From Yamagishiella unicocca (lineage: Eukaryota; Chlorophyta; Chlorophyceae; Chlamydomonadales; Volvocaceae): a DNA stretch of 64,000 nucleotides. The position numbers were made by a program, and so were the translations under genes. The stretch covers positions 682,001 to 746,000 of the forward strand of contig BDSL01000021.1 of assembly GCA_003116995.1 (NCBI GenBank). The letters run 5' to 3'. The notes under the pieces were generated by a model. The model was given only the letters and a program-made list of their open reading frames with translations, did no database searches and was not told the DNA's origin. This document shows, in pieces, positions 12,301 to 24,300 of this stretch (position 1 is its first letter; every line of letters starts with the position of its first letter).

Positions 12301-15300
12301 CGACCTGAGCAGCGCAGAGGACATGACGTGGCTGCTCTCCTCCGCGGCCGCCTCTGCAGCGCCCGGCTTCGCGGTAGGTGATGGTGCCGGTGCCGGTGCC
12401 GGGGCGCCGCCGACCTCGCTGCCCCTCCTCGGGGTCTTCCACGCCGCCGGCGTTCTGGAGGACGCGCTGCTGGAGGGGGTGTCGCTTGCCTCGGCCCGCC
12501 GTGTGGTCTCCGCCAAGTCAGGCGGCCTGGCGGCCTGGCTGGCGACCGCTGCACAGCACCCTTGCGCCGCGCACGTGCTGTTCTCCTCCGTGGCCTCTCT
12601 GCTGGGCTCGCCCGGCCAGGCCAGCTACAGCGCCGCGAACTCGCTCCTGGACGCCACTGCCGCTGCGGCGGCGGCGGCAGGGCAACCCGTGGCATCCATA
12701 CAGTTCGGGCCCTGGGCGGGAGCGGGCATGGCAGCACGGCACTCGGGCACGGCGGCTCGGATGGAGCGCCTCGGCCTGGGCATGCTGACGCCAGAGCAGG
12801 CGCTCGCCGCGCTGGGCACCGTCGTACAGCAATACGCCTCTGTCGTACGAATCCACGACGCGCACCCCGTCATCGTCGCCAACCCCTTCCGCTGGAGTGC
12901 CTTCCTCCGCGGCCTGCAGATGCAGCGGGCTGGCGGTTCCGCCGCTGCTGCCGAACGCGCCGAAGGCGGAAGCACTGAATTCTTCTCCTCGTTCGCAGGC
13001 CGCGGCCGCTTGCTGCCGCCAGCTGCAGCTGAGCCCCACACGGCCACAGCAGTCAGCACCTTCGCACCATCCCACGGACGCGAACACTTCGCGGCGCAGC
13101 CTGCGCACCTGGACGTGGACGTGGCGGCAGCAGTCGCCGCCGCCGTCACCGACATCCTGGGCGACGGCGCCGCTGGCGGCGGCGGCGGCGTTGTGTCCGC
13201 CCACCAGCCCCTCATGGCCGCCGGCCTGGACAGCCTGGGCGCTGTGGAGCTCACCCGCTCCCTCGAGGCGAGCCTGGGGCTGCAGCTGCCCCAGACGCTG
13301 GTGTTCGACCACCCGACCATCGCAGCACTGACGGAGCACCTGGAGGGGCTGCTTCTGGGGCCGGCAGCCGGCGCCGCCGCAGGGGCAGCAGCGACAGCAA
13401 CGCCCCGCGCCGCAGCCCTTGCGGCCATGATAACTGCGGAAAGGGGGCATGGGGAGGCAGCGGCGGCGGCCGCAGCCCGCCGGCACGCTGCAGGCTCAGT
13501 CATCCTGACGCCGCCGGCGCAGTCCGCGGCGCCGCTGCCGCCACCGGTCGTGGTGGTGCAGTCGCTGGTGCACCGCGCGCCGCCGCCGCTGCTGTCGGCG
13601 CCCGGCGCCGGCGACGACCCCGTGGGCTCCGTGCCGTACAGCCGCTGGGACATCGGCTCCAGCCCAGCCCGCGCCCTGGACGCGCGCTTCGGCGCCTTCC
13701 TGCCCGGCGTCGACCTCTTCGACGCCCAGCTCTTCGGCATTGCGGACGCCGAGGCGGCGCTGCTGGACCCGCAGCAGCGGCTGCTGCTGGAGGGCCTGTA
13801 CGAAGCCATGGTGGCGGCGGCGGGCGCACGACCGCATGTTGGCACCAGCGGCCGCGGCGGCGGACTGGGCAGCAGCCGGGCTAGGCCCATGGGCGCGTAT
13901 GTGGGGGTCGCTTCGTCGGACTACGGCGCACTGGTGAAGGCTCACGGGGGCCAGGCGGGCGCCTTCCACGCCACAGCCAACGCGCTCAGCGTGACGGCCG
14001 GCCGCCTGTCATACACATTTGGGCTCTCAGGTACGCGGCATGGGCGAGGATGCCTCTCTCGGCTTGCGGTCGTTTACTTCCCATCGATTAGTACCCCGTA
14101 ACAAAGCTAGTGCGCCGCTTGTACATGTATGCTCGACCACCACTCCCACCAGCAAGGCTTCGGACTGCCAAAGTCACGTATCCGTGGCATGAGTGTGGGG
14201 CGCATTTCGTGAGTTTTGCCTTGGCCTCCCACCTCAGGCCCCGCTCTTGCCATCGACACGGCCTGCTCCGCCTCCCTGGTGGCGGCTGCGCTGGCTCACC
14301 GCGCGCTGGCTGCCGGCGAGGTGGCCGAGGCGGCGGTGGCGGGTGTGCACGTGCAGGCCACCCCCACGTCCTTCTCCTATGTGTGGGCGGCGGGCATGCT
14401 GTCACCGCAGGGCAGGTGCGGCAGACAGAGAAGATGCTGCTGGGGCGGCGGCGGGCTGCTGCTGTCGGTGGTGGTGGCAGCGGTGATGGTGGTGGTGGTG
14501 GTGGTGGTGGTGGTGGTGGTGGTGGTGGTGGTCGCTGATCTGAACGCTTGGTGTGTGCGGGTTGGCGATCACGTACGGCAGGGGGCTATCGATGCTATGG
14601 CTACCAGTGCCACCTACCGCATCATACGACTGAGCCTCAATGTCATGCACCCCGTAACCCGCTCCCCGCATCGCGCATCCCGCAGATGCCAGGTTCTGGA
14701 TGCCTCCGCAGACGGCTATGTGCGCGGAGAAGCCCTGCAGGTGCGGTGGTGCGGTGGTGCGGAGCTGACCAGCTGGGACCAAACTGCTGGGATCGGTAGT
14801 CTTGCCAGATGTGGTATATCCATTTTAACACATCTCCGCCACCGCCTGCGCAATGAACCGCACCCTACGAGCAGGTCATGATTCTGGGGACAGCGGAGCC
14901 GCTGAACGCATCGACCTTTTCAGGCTCCACCTCCACCGCCGCTTCATCGTGTCCTGCGCCTGCGCCGCCGCTGGCGGTGCTGCTGGGTGCGGCGGTCAAC
15001 CAGGACGGCCGCAGCAGCAGCCTGACGGCGCCCAATGGACCCGCGCAGCAAGCGGTGATACGCGAGGCGCTGATGGCGGCCAGCATCGCAGCGTGCGACT
15101 TGAACTTGCTCTCAATGCACGGCACCGGTACGTCACATGCCCTTCAATTTATAATCGCGCGATTAGCGGTTGTCAGCGGCCTGCTGCGCATGCCAAAAGT
15201 GAAGTGCTGAACGTTTGTTGATCAAGGAAACTCGTTTCGGTTCCACAGTGCGGCGTTGTCTGCGCCTGCCTGTGTGGAGGAAGAACTTCACCTGCGGCCC

Positions 15301-18300
15301 GCTGGCCGACCTGTCCCCTGCTGCCCCGCCTTCAGGCACGCCCCTCGGCGACCCCATCGAGGTCAGCGCCTTCGCCTCCGTGCTGGTCTCCAGCCCCACC
15401 ACCTCCTCGCCCGCGCCGCTGTCCCTGGCGGCCTCCAAGTCCGTGCACGGCCACGCCGAGCCCGGCGCAGGCCTGGTGGCCCTCTCACACGCGGCCCTGG
15501 CGCTGGCTGGCGGTGTGCGGCCCCACGTGCTGCACCTGCGCACCCTCAACCCCAGCGTCGCGGCCGCCATGGAAGCGGCCGAGGCGGCAGCGGGAGGCAC
15601 CCGCGATGGTGCGGTGCTGGCAGTCGGCCGCAGGTGAGAGGGTAACCGTCTTTCGTTTATCTCCATGATTGCATGGGCTGTCCGAGTTCCAGTTTCTTCC
15701 TTCGGGCTTACTCGCACGGCATCATTCACCGCAAGTGCTGCTGCAGCAAACACTTGCCAGCCCTCTGAGCCCTACCGTGCGCTTGAAACCTGCCCGCAGC
15801 ACGGCACCGCTCATCGGCCCCACTGCTGGAGCCGCCCCTGGAGCCACCGCACCCGAGGCGCTGTTGGCAGGCGTCAGCTCCTTCGCCTTCATGGGCACCA
15901 ACGCGCATCTGGTCATCGCCGCCGCCGGGAAGGCTCCCACCGCCTCCGTCAACTCGGACGGTGCGGCGGCTTCGGCGCTGCACTGGCGTCGGCGGAGCCA
16001 CTGGTGTGCGGCGGCGGAGCCGCACCTGCTGGCGGCGGCAGTGGCCGTACCACGGGTGCCGTACCGCAGCGGCACCGCCTCTGCCGCGACGTCCATCTCG
16101 CTGCAGGGCGACCTCTCGCACCCCCGCCTGTCGTACCTCTGGCAGCACGTGGTTTCTGGCAAGCACGTCCTCCCTGGGGCGGCCTACATGGAGATGGCGG
16201 CTGCCGCCGCTAGGGCGCTGCTGCAGCCGCACGCTTTGAACCCCGATGGCGAGTTCGGCGGCGCCGATGATTACACCAGCTACGGCCTGGCTATCTCAGA
16301 CGCCTCCATTCCGTCCCCCTTGATCCTGCCTGCACTGCCTGGAAGCGCTGCTGCGTCCGTTACATCCGCTACTGGCGGCGCCAGCACCAGCGGCGCGCGA
16401 AGCATACCCAAGGGCAGCAGCGGTGCTCCCTTGCTGCACTGCCGGCTGGACCTCACCGCCGGCCTCCTGACCATCTTCACCCAGGCCCGCCGCGGCGGCG
16501 CCAAGACGGTCCACCTGCGCGCCTCCGTGGCGCTTGTACGACAGCAACACACCAGCGCACCGCAGCCACCTGGATCCAACGGCGACGGCAAGATGGCGGC
16601 CCTGGCGACTCTCGCCAGCGTCCTGCGAGGCCGCAGCGGCGGCGCCGTTGCTCTCAGAGCCTCGGAGCAGTTGCCGCTGCGGCCCGCCGCTACTGCCAGC
16701 CTGCTGCAGCCCCACCTGACGGATGACGCCACGGCCGCTGAGTCCTGCGCCGAGTGCAGCGACGGGCTGCTGCTGGGCGTGGGCCTGCTGGACAGCTTCC
16801 TGCAGCTCGGCCAGGTCTTCATCCAGCGCGACGCCCGGACATCAGGATCCGGGATCTATGTGCCATCTGGATTCGGCTCGCTGCTCATCTCGCCCGCGCC
16901 GGCTGCTGCAGCTGCCCTGCGCGGCGGCCTGCTCGGCAGCGGCGCATGCGTCTCGCCGGCAGCCGCAACACTGCCTGCGGTGGCACCAGCACTGCCTGCG
17001 GCGGCGACCCCAGCGCCTGCGGTCAGTGACTACCGGCTGGTGGGAGCGGATGGCCGCGCCCTGTGTGTCATCGCCGCCATGCAGGCCAAGCCGCTTGCGG
17101 GTCCTGGCGCAGCTGCTCGAGGCGAAAGGACACCGGCGGCCGCTGCTGTCGGCCACAATTCGTCGTCCACAGCGGCGGCGGCATCCACTCTGTCGAGTGC
17201 GGCTGATCCGGACCTCCTCTACTCGGTCAGCTGGCTGGTGGACAGCCCCAGTCCCGCCGGCGACGACGCCACTGCCGAAGTCTCGGGCCTGCAGGCAGCA
17301 GCCCCCGACCTCGATGTCCGCGCCGTTGCCGACGCGTCGGCGGCCGTGACCACGGGCCTTATGGTTCTGCAGCAAGCCGCAGGAGCCAGGGTTCCGGAGC
17401 TGCTCATGCAATCGTCCGGTTCCGCTGTGCCGGCCCTGCTGGCCCCCGTACTCGCGGGGGCCATGAGGACGGCGGCCCTGGAGGCCCCGGCGCTCGGGCT
17501 CAGTGTGGCAATGGGGGTCATCGGCCGCAGCGCCTCGTTCCTCGCCCCTGCCGGAACGTCCGTTGCGATTAACAGCGGTGGAGGCGACGTGTATGGCACC
17601 GCTAGGACAGCAGGCCTGCTGACTGTGCCGCGTCTGCTGCCCAGCACCCACCAGCAGACCCTCGGGCCGCACCAGCTGCTGCCGCAGCCCAAGGGCTCCC
17701 TGGACAGCCTGCGGCCGGCGGCGCTGGACCTGACCGACCGACCCGCGGGTCGCTGTGTCGTGGCGGTCAAGGCGGTGGGCCTCAACTTCCGCGACGTGCT
17801 CAACGTGCTGGGCATGTACCCGGGCGACCCAGGAGAGCCGGGCAGCGACTGCGCGGGCGTGGTGGTGGCCGGGCTGGGTGCCGGCGGTGCGGTGTTTGGG
17901 CTTGCAACGGGCTGCCTGGGGTCGCACGTCCTGGCGAGCTGTGAGACAATGGCGCCAATGCCTCCGAACATTGCCTTCGAGGACGCTGCCGCCAGCCCGA
18001 CAATATTCCTGACTATCGAGGCGGCGCTTGTGAACGAGGCCTGCGTGGCGGCGGGGGATCGAGTGCTCGTGCACGCCGGCGCCGGCGGTGTCGGTCTGGC
18101 GGCCACCCAAGTGGCGGCGACGCTGGGCGCCACCGTCGTCTCCACAGCTGGAGGTTCGCCCAAGCGCGCGCAGCTGCGCGGTCTGGGTGTGCGGCACGTG
18201 TCCAACAGCCGCGATCTCAGCTTCGTGGACGACGTTGCGGCGGTGACAGCCGGGCGTGGTGTCGACGTGGTACTGAACAGCCTTACCAGCCCCGGCATGG

Positions 18301-21300
18301 TTTCCGCCAGCCTTGCGTCGCTGTCCCGCGGCGGCCGCTGGGTTGAGATCGGCAAGCGCGACATCTGGTCGCCGGCGCGAGTGCAGGCGGAGCGACCCGA
18401 CGCGCGGTATGGACTGCTGGCGGTGGACTTCATGCCAGCGCAAGTGCTGCAGCGCCTGATGGCCAGCCTCAGCCGCAAAATGGCCTCCGGCGTGCTGGTG
18501 CCCATCCGGCGTGTCACCTACGGCCTCGCCTCCGTCGCCGCAGCCATGCGCCAGATGTCGCAGGCGCGCCACGTGGGCAAGATCGTCCTCAGCGCACGTG
18601 GCGGTACGGACCGCGCCCGGGTTACTGGTCCCGGCGGTGCCGCCAGCAGCGCTGCTGGCGCCCAACAGCCGCTGCCGCCCTCGGCGGCCGCCGAACTTGA
18701 CGGCTCCGCCGGGGATGCGGTGTTCGTGACAGGTGGCACCGGAGCTCTCGGAGCCCTCGTGGCGTCCTGGCTTGCCGCCGCTGCCCCCAGGTCACGCATC
18801 GTACTCGCGTGTCGTACAGGACAGCTGCCCGCCGCCGCTGGCGGTGGCGGCAGTCCGCTGGACGGGCTGTACGACCCGCAGTCGCCGCTGCACACCGCCG
18901 CGGTCAGCGTCGTGCGCTGTGATGCCTCGGCGGCGGCGGCGGTGGCCGGCGTGATGCGCGAGCTGGCCGCCCTAGGCCTGCGCCTGGCGGGTGTCATGCA
19001 CGCCGGCGGCGTGCTGGCCGACGCCACGCTCGCCAACCAGAGCCTGGCGGGGGCGCGCGCTGTCTCAGCGCCCAAGCTCGCCGCGCTGGCCTCCCTGGAG
19101 CCCTACCTTACGATGACGCCTGGTTCCATCCCGCACGTTTTCTTCTCCTCCGTGGCATCGCTGCTGGGCTCCCCCGGCCAGGCCAACTACAGCGCCGCCA
19201 ATGCTGGCCTCGACGCCGCGGCTGCGGCGCTGGTGGCGCGGGGCGTGCCGGCCGTCAGCGTGCAGTGGGGCGCCTGGAAGCAGGCCGGCATGGCGCTGCA
19301 GACCGCAGCCAAGAATGAGGCGGCGGGAGTGGGTGCGCTTGCTCCGGAGCAGGGCCTGAGGGCGCTGGAGGCGGTGCTGGTGTCCGCGGCGGCTGCGGGT
19401 AGGTGCCTCGCGGCCGCAGGCGTCCGCGTGGGCCCAGAATGGGCTTTAATTTGGTGAAAGGGGCTTGAGCTGCGGCTGTGCCAGCGCGAAGGGATGCTTG
19501 GGGTGAAGGCAGGGCAGATGTGCACTGCTTGCGTTTTAGGGGGTCTCGAGCTTGCTTCGCTTACTTGGCCCGGCACCTAGTTCCGCATCAAGCTGCTGCC
19601 GCCCCCACTTGCTGGTCCTCCTACAGGCTTTGGCCCCGGCCGTCTGCGCAGCCCGATCGTGGCCGCCTCGCCGTTCGACTGGCGCCGCTTCTCAGAGCGA
19701 GCTGCGCCCCGGCAGCTGCCCCCATTCCTGCAGCACCTCGTGCCGCCACCGCCGCAGCCGGAGGCGGATGCCGCCGCTGCTGAGGCTACTCCATCTGGGG
19801 CGCCCCCCGAACTTCAAGCCCGCGTGCCGAGGCGGCGCCGCGGTCCAACACGGGCCCCAGCCGCCGGCACCCAGGCAGCTGGTTCCGGAGCGGCTCCGCG
19901 CCGCATCATGGAGCTTGGTGCCGTGCAGGAGGAGGTGTGTCTCTCTCACGTGGGGGTATGAGAGGACACCCGTAGGTTGGCACTGGCAAAACAACCCCGA
20001 GTAGGATACGTTTGGCACACTCGTTGGGAATTGCATGCTGGAGGACTTGGTTTCCCATGTGGGGGGATGCAAGGAAGACCCGTTTGCGCTAGGAAACGGG
20101 TCTCGTGGGGGGAAGAGGGGGAGGAAGGGAAGCCACGCGGCCGGGAAATACACACAGGACACAGCGCCACGCACGGGAGCTTCTTACGCGCTGAGCTGGG
20201 GAGGTGGTCCCATAAAGGAGGCGCAGGTGTAAATGTATGTCTGGACTACCGGGCCCGTGGTCAGGGGCTATCTGACACGCAAATGCACGCAACTTCATTT
20301 AAGTAACACCTGACAACTAACACGCCATACACGACGCGGCGACTGTGCCTGGCGCCGCATCGCAGGTCGGTGCTGCGGTGCGCGGCGTGGTGGGCTCCCC
20401 CGTTGCCCCCGACGCCCCGCTGATGGGTTCGGGGCTGGACAGCCTGGGCGCAGTGGAGCTGCGCAACGCGCTGGAGGGGCGGCTGCAGGTGCGGTGGGAT
20501 GTGCGGTGGGGTTTGCGATGGGATGCGCGACGAGCTATGCATCTGGTTGATGATGGCGATGGAGACGAACCATATAAGTGGTGGTGGAATGATGCAACGG
20601 CCGCGTACTGGTTTAACGTAATAGCGAACGTCGGAGAAGCACCACGTCATAACACTTCTGTATTTTCCCGACCTCCTTACCAACACCCCCCTCTCCCACG
20701 TTCCCTCGGCCCCGCACCCGTGCAGGTCGCCCTGCCCAGCACGCTCGTGTTCGACTACCCCACCATCGACGCCATCAGCGCCCTCGTTGTCACATCGCTG
20801 CAGCAGGCCTCAGGCGGCGAGGACGCCGCTGCCCTGCTGCCTGGCGACGACCATGATGCTGCAGACGACCTCCTGTACAACATCGACAGCGACGAGGACC
20901 AGGACCAGGATCTGGATCCGGAATCCGGAGATTTTGAAGACCAGTACGAGGAGGAGGACATTCTGGCAGCAGCGGGCAGGCGGCACGTGCCAAGCCGCCA
21001 CGGCACCGCACCCCTCCGTGCTCTGGTGACCAGAGGCTCCCCACGTGGTCGCATGCTTGTGACGGTCATGGCCACTGCTCAGGCGGTGCCGGGCGGCGGT
21101 GTCGGCCGCTGGCGCGGCGGGCTTGGCGCATTCCTACCTGATGCCGTCACCGTGGTTCCAGAGGACAGGTGCGCGTGCGCGGTTCGCGTTAATCCGCCCC
21201 TGGGCTTCCGCCATCTCACTTGCTTTGCACACGAGACAGAAGCACCGAGTGGTGCAGAGTAAACACTGCCCACCCTTCTTGCGAAGCGATTACGCGAACG

Positions 21301-24300
21301 AGTACCGGTACTACAGCTGGCATGACGTGCCTCGCAGTAGTTGCCCGCTGCAATTGGGTTCACCCACTGCTATTGGGTTGGATTAAATGCATCCGACGAC
21401 CCAACAACCCACTTCGCTGTACCATTTTTCGATGCGCTACCGGGGCATGCAGGTGGGACGTGGAGCGCAGCCTGGCTGACGGCCTGCCGCCCCGCTTCGG
21501 CGCCTTCCTGCCCGGCCAGCGGGTCGCCTCCTTTGACGCCGCCGCCTTCGGGCTGAGCGCCCCCGAGGCCGCCATGATGGACCCCCAGCAGCGCCTGCTG
21601 CTGGAGCTGGGCTGGGAGGCCTTGGCTGGATCCGCAGCAGCGGCAAGCGCCACCGTGGCACCTGCGGGTGGCGCGGCCGCGGCCACGGCTGCGGCTTTGT
21701 CCGCTGCGCTGGTCGGTGTGTACGTGGGGGTGTCGACCCCCGACTACGCGGACCTGAAGAAGGTGCACACGCCCATCGGGGTGTACAGCGCGACAGGTGG
21801 GCGGCTGGGGCGGGTGCGCTGTTCAAGGGGAAGGGGAATGGCGTGTCCTAGCATCCGCGCGCCATACTGGGTTGTCACCGTAGCTGTTAGCCGTGGAGTG
21901 CAAGCTCAGAGGCCTGGGATGAGGAGAGCCAGGTAGAGGTGCTAATGTCGCGCCGATTCGCCGTACGGGAAGCGCGAGTTTTGCTGACACCAGGTCGCCC
22001 TCCTGCCTCCCCATTCGTTCGTTCCTTCCTCGTTCCTTCCTTCTGACCGCGCTCCCAGGTTCGGCGCTGTCCGTCGCCGCCGGCCGTCTGGCCTTCCAGT
22101 TCGGCCTGCGCGGCCCCGCGGTGGCCATCGACACCGCCTGCTCGTCCAGCTTGGTTTCGGCGCACCTGGCGGTGCGCGGCATGGCGGCCGGAGATTGCGT
22201 GCGCGCTCTGGTGGCGGGTGTGCGGACCATCCTCACGCCCAGCCTGTCAGCCATGTTTCATACGGCCGGTGGGTGATGATGGGTGGAGTCTGGGTGATAC
22301 GAGTTAGCCCTGTCTGGTTCGGCACCCATCATCCCTCACTTACATGCACCTCCCAAGCGTATGTAATAAACGCCTTCCTACTCAGCTTCCTCGTACACGG
22401 GCTTTCCTCACAATCCCCTGCATTGCTCGCAGGCATGCTGGCGCCCGACGGCCGCTGCAAGACGCTGGATGCTGCCGCCGATGGCTACGTCCGCGGCGAG
22501 GCCGCCGCCGCCGCCGTCCTGCAGGCCTTCTGGCCCAGTCACGAGGGCAGCACCAGCGGAGGCGCGCCGGCGGGCTCATCACTCGCGCTGCTCGCCGGCA
22601 CCGCCGTCAACCAGGACGGCCGCAGCAGCAGCCTGACGGCGCCCAACGGCCCCGCGCAGCAAGCCGTGATCCGCGCTGCGATGGCGGCAGCGGGGCTTGA
22701 TGCGGCCGCCATAGGCATGCTGCAGATGCACGGCACCGGCACCCCCCTGGGGGACCCCATCGAGGTCGGCGCCGCGGCGGCTGTGCTAACTGCGTCCTCG
22801 ACTGAGCCCGCCGGCGGCCGCCAGCTTCCTCTGACGCTGTCTGCCGAGAAGAGCGGTGTCGGTCACACGGAGCCCGCTGCTGGCTTGATGGGCATCCTCC
22901 ACGCCTCCTGGTCCATCCGCGGCTCCTGCACCCTGCCGGTGCTACACCTGCGCGCGCCCAATCCGCACCTAACAGAGACGCTGGCCAGCGCCGCCGCCGC
23001 CGGCCCTGCCGGCGGCATGTTCCTCCCCCGCGGCACCGCCGGCCGCCCTACGGCCCCCGGCCGCATGGAGGCCACGGTGTGCGGCGTCAGCTCCTTCGCC
23101 TTCCAGGGCACCAACGCGCACGTGCTGCTGTCCGCTGACGCCTCCCAGTCAGCTGCTCCCACAGCGACGGCGGCGGCGCCGCCACTGGCGACGTGGCGGC
23201 GGCAGTACTCGTACGTGCTGCCGCCGCCGCACTCACTGTGCCGCGCCGCCAGCGTGTCCGCAGCCTCCCCTTCCGGCCGCAGCAAGATCACCTTCCTCGT
23301 GGACCTGTCGCACCCTGCCGTGTCGTACCTGTACGACCACGTCGTCAACGGCCGGCCGATCTTCCCTGGAGCCGGGTACCTGGAGATGGCGGCTGCGGCG
23401 GTGCACGTCGCCGGACACGGCGGCAGTCCCTCGGTGGCGCTGGCGGAGGTGGCCATCTCGGCACCGCTGGTAGTGCCCCATGACGCTGCCGCCGCGGTGG
23501 CAGTGGCGCTCCGGGTAGTGGTCAACACGGCCACTGGGGAGGTGGTCGTGTGCTCCGGCGGTGGAGCTAGTGGAGCCAGCAGCAGCGGCGGCAGCCGCAG
23601 CGGCACTCGGCGGAGCCGTCGTGGCGGCCGCTCGACGGCTGCTGCCCCGACGGTGCACCTCACCGCCAAAGTGACGCGGGCGGCCTTGACGGCCACGACG
23701 GGTGCCGCGTCTTCACCTCTCCAGGTACCGACGGTCGCTGGCGCCAGCCGGGGCCGGGACGCGCTCCGCGCCTCCGCCCCGACGCCCCTGTCGGCTGCCA
23801 CGGTGTACGGCGACCTCGCTGCTGCGGGCCTGCAGTACGGCCCCGCCTTCCGGCGCATGCGCAACCTGCACGCCTCCGCCTCCGCCGCCTTGGCGTCGCT
23901 GCAGCTGCCCGGCCGGGAAGACCACGGGGCCTACCTGTCACACCCAGCTGTCGTGGACTGCGCCTTCCAGCTGGGCGCCGCAATCAGCTGTGGTGGCGGT
24001 GCGGAAGCGCAACGCACCGGTTCGGAGTCGCTGCCTCAGGCTCGGACGTTCGTGCCCGTTGCAGTGCGGCTGTTCTGCACGATGACCCCCAACCTCACCG
24101 CCTCCGGCAGCTCCGCCCAGGTGTCCAGCGAGCAGGCCAACCAGCAGCACCAGCACGAGCACCAGCTGCGTGTCGCTGACGTGGAGGCTGAGGGCGAGGT
24201 GCACGCAGCCGCGAGCGGCGGTGAGCCGCAGGGCGACTCGCTCTTCCGCGACGTGTCGCTGTACGACGTGTACGGAACGCCTCTCGTCCACGTCATCGGC

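Noticed and set aside
14402..14782. Minus-strand frame with a long poly-His run
   Set aside because: It is the (GGT)n microsatellite of a PKS intron read backwards; the same applies to 53515-53781 and 54834-55565.
20345..21262. A continuous open frame through the ACP of module D, suggesting no intron
   Set aside because: The inserted 79 codons interrupt the ACP fold between GRLQ and [12 protein letters not shown], and both ends have good splice sites; an intron is the better reading.
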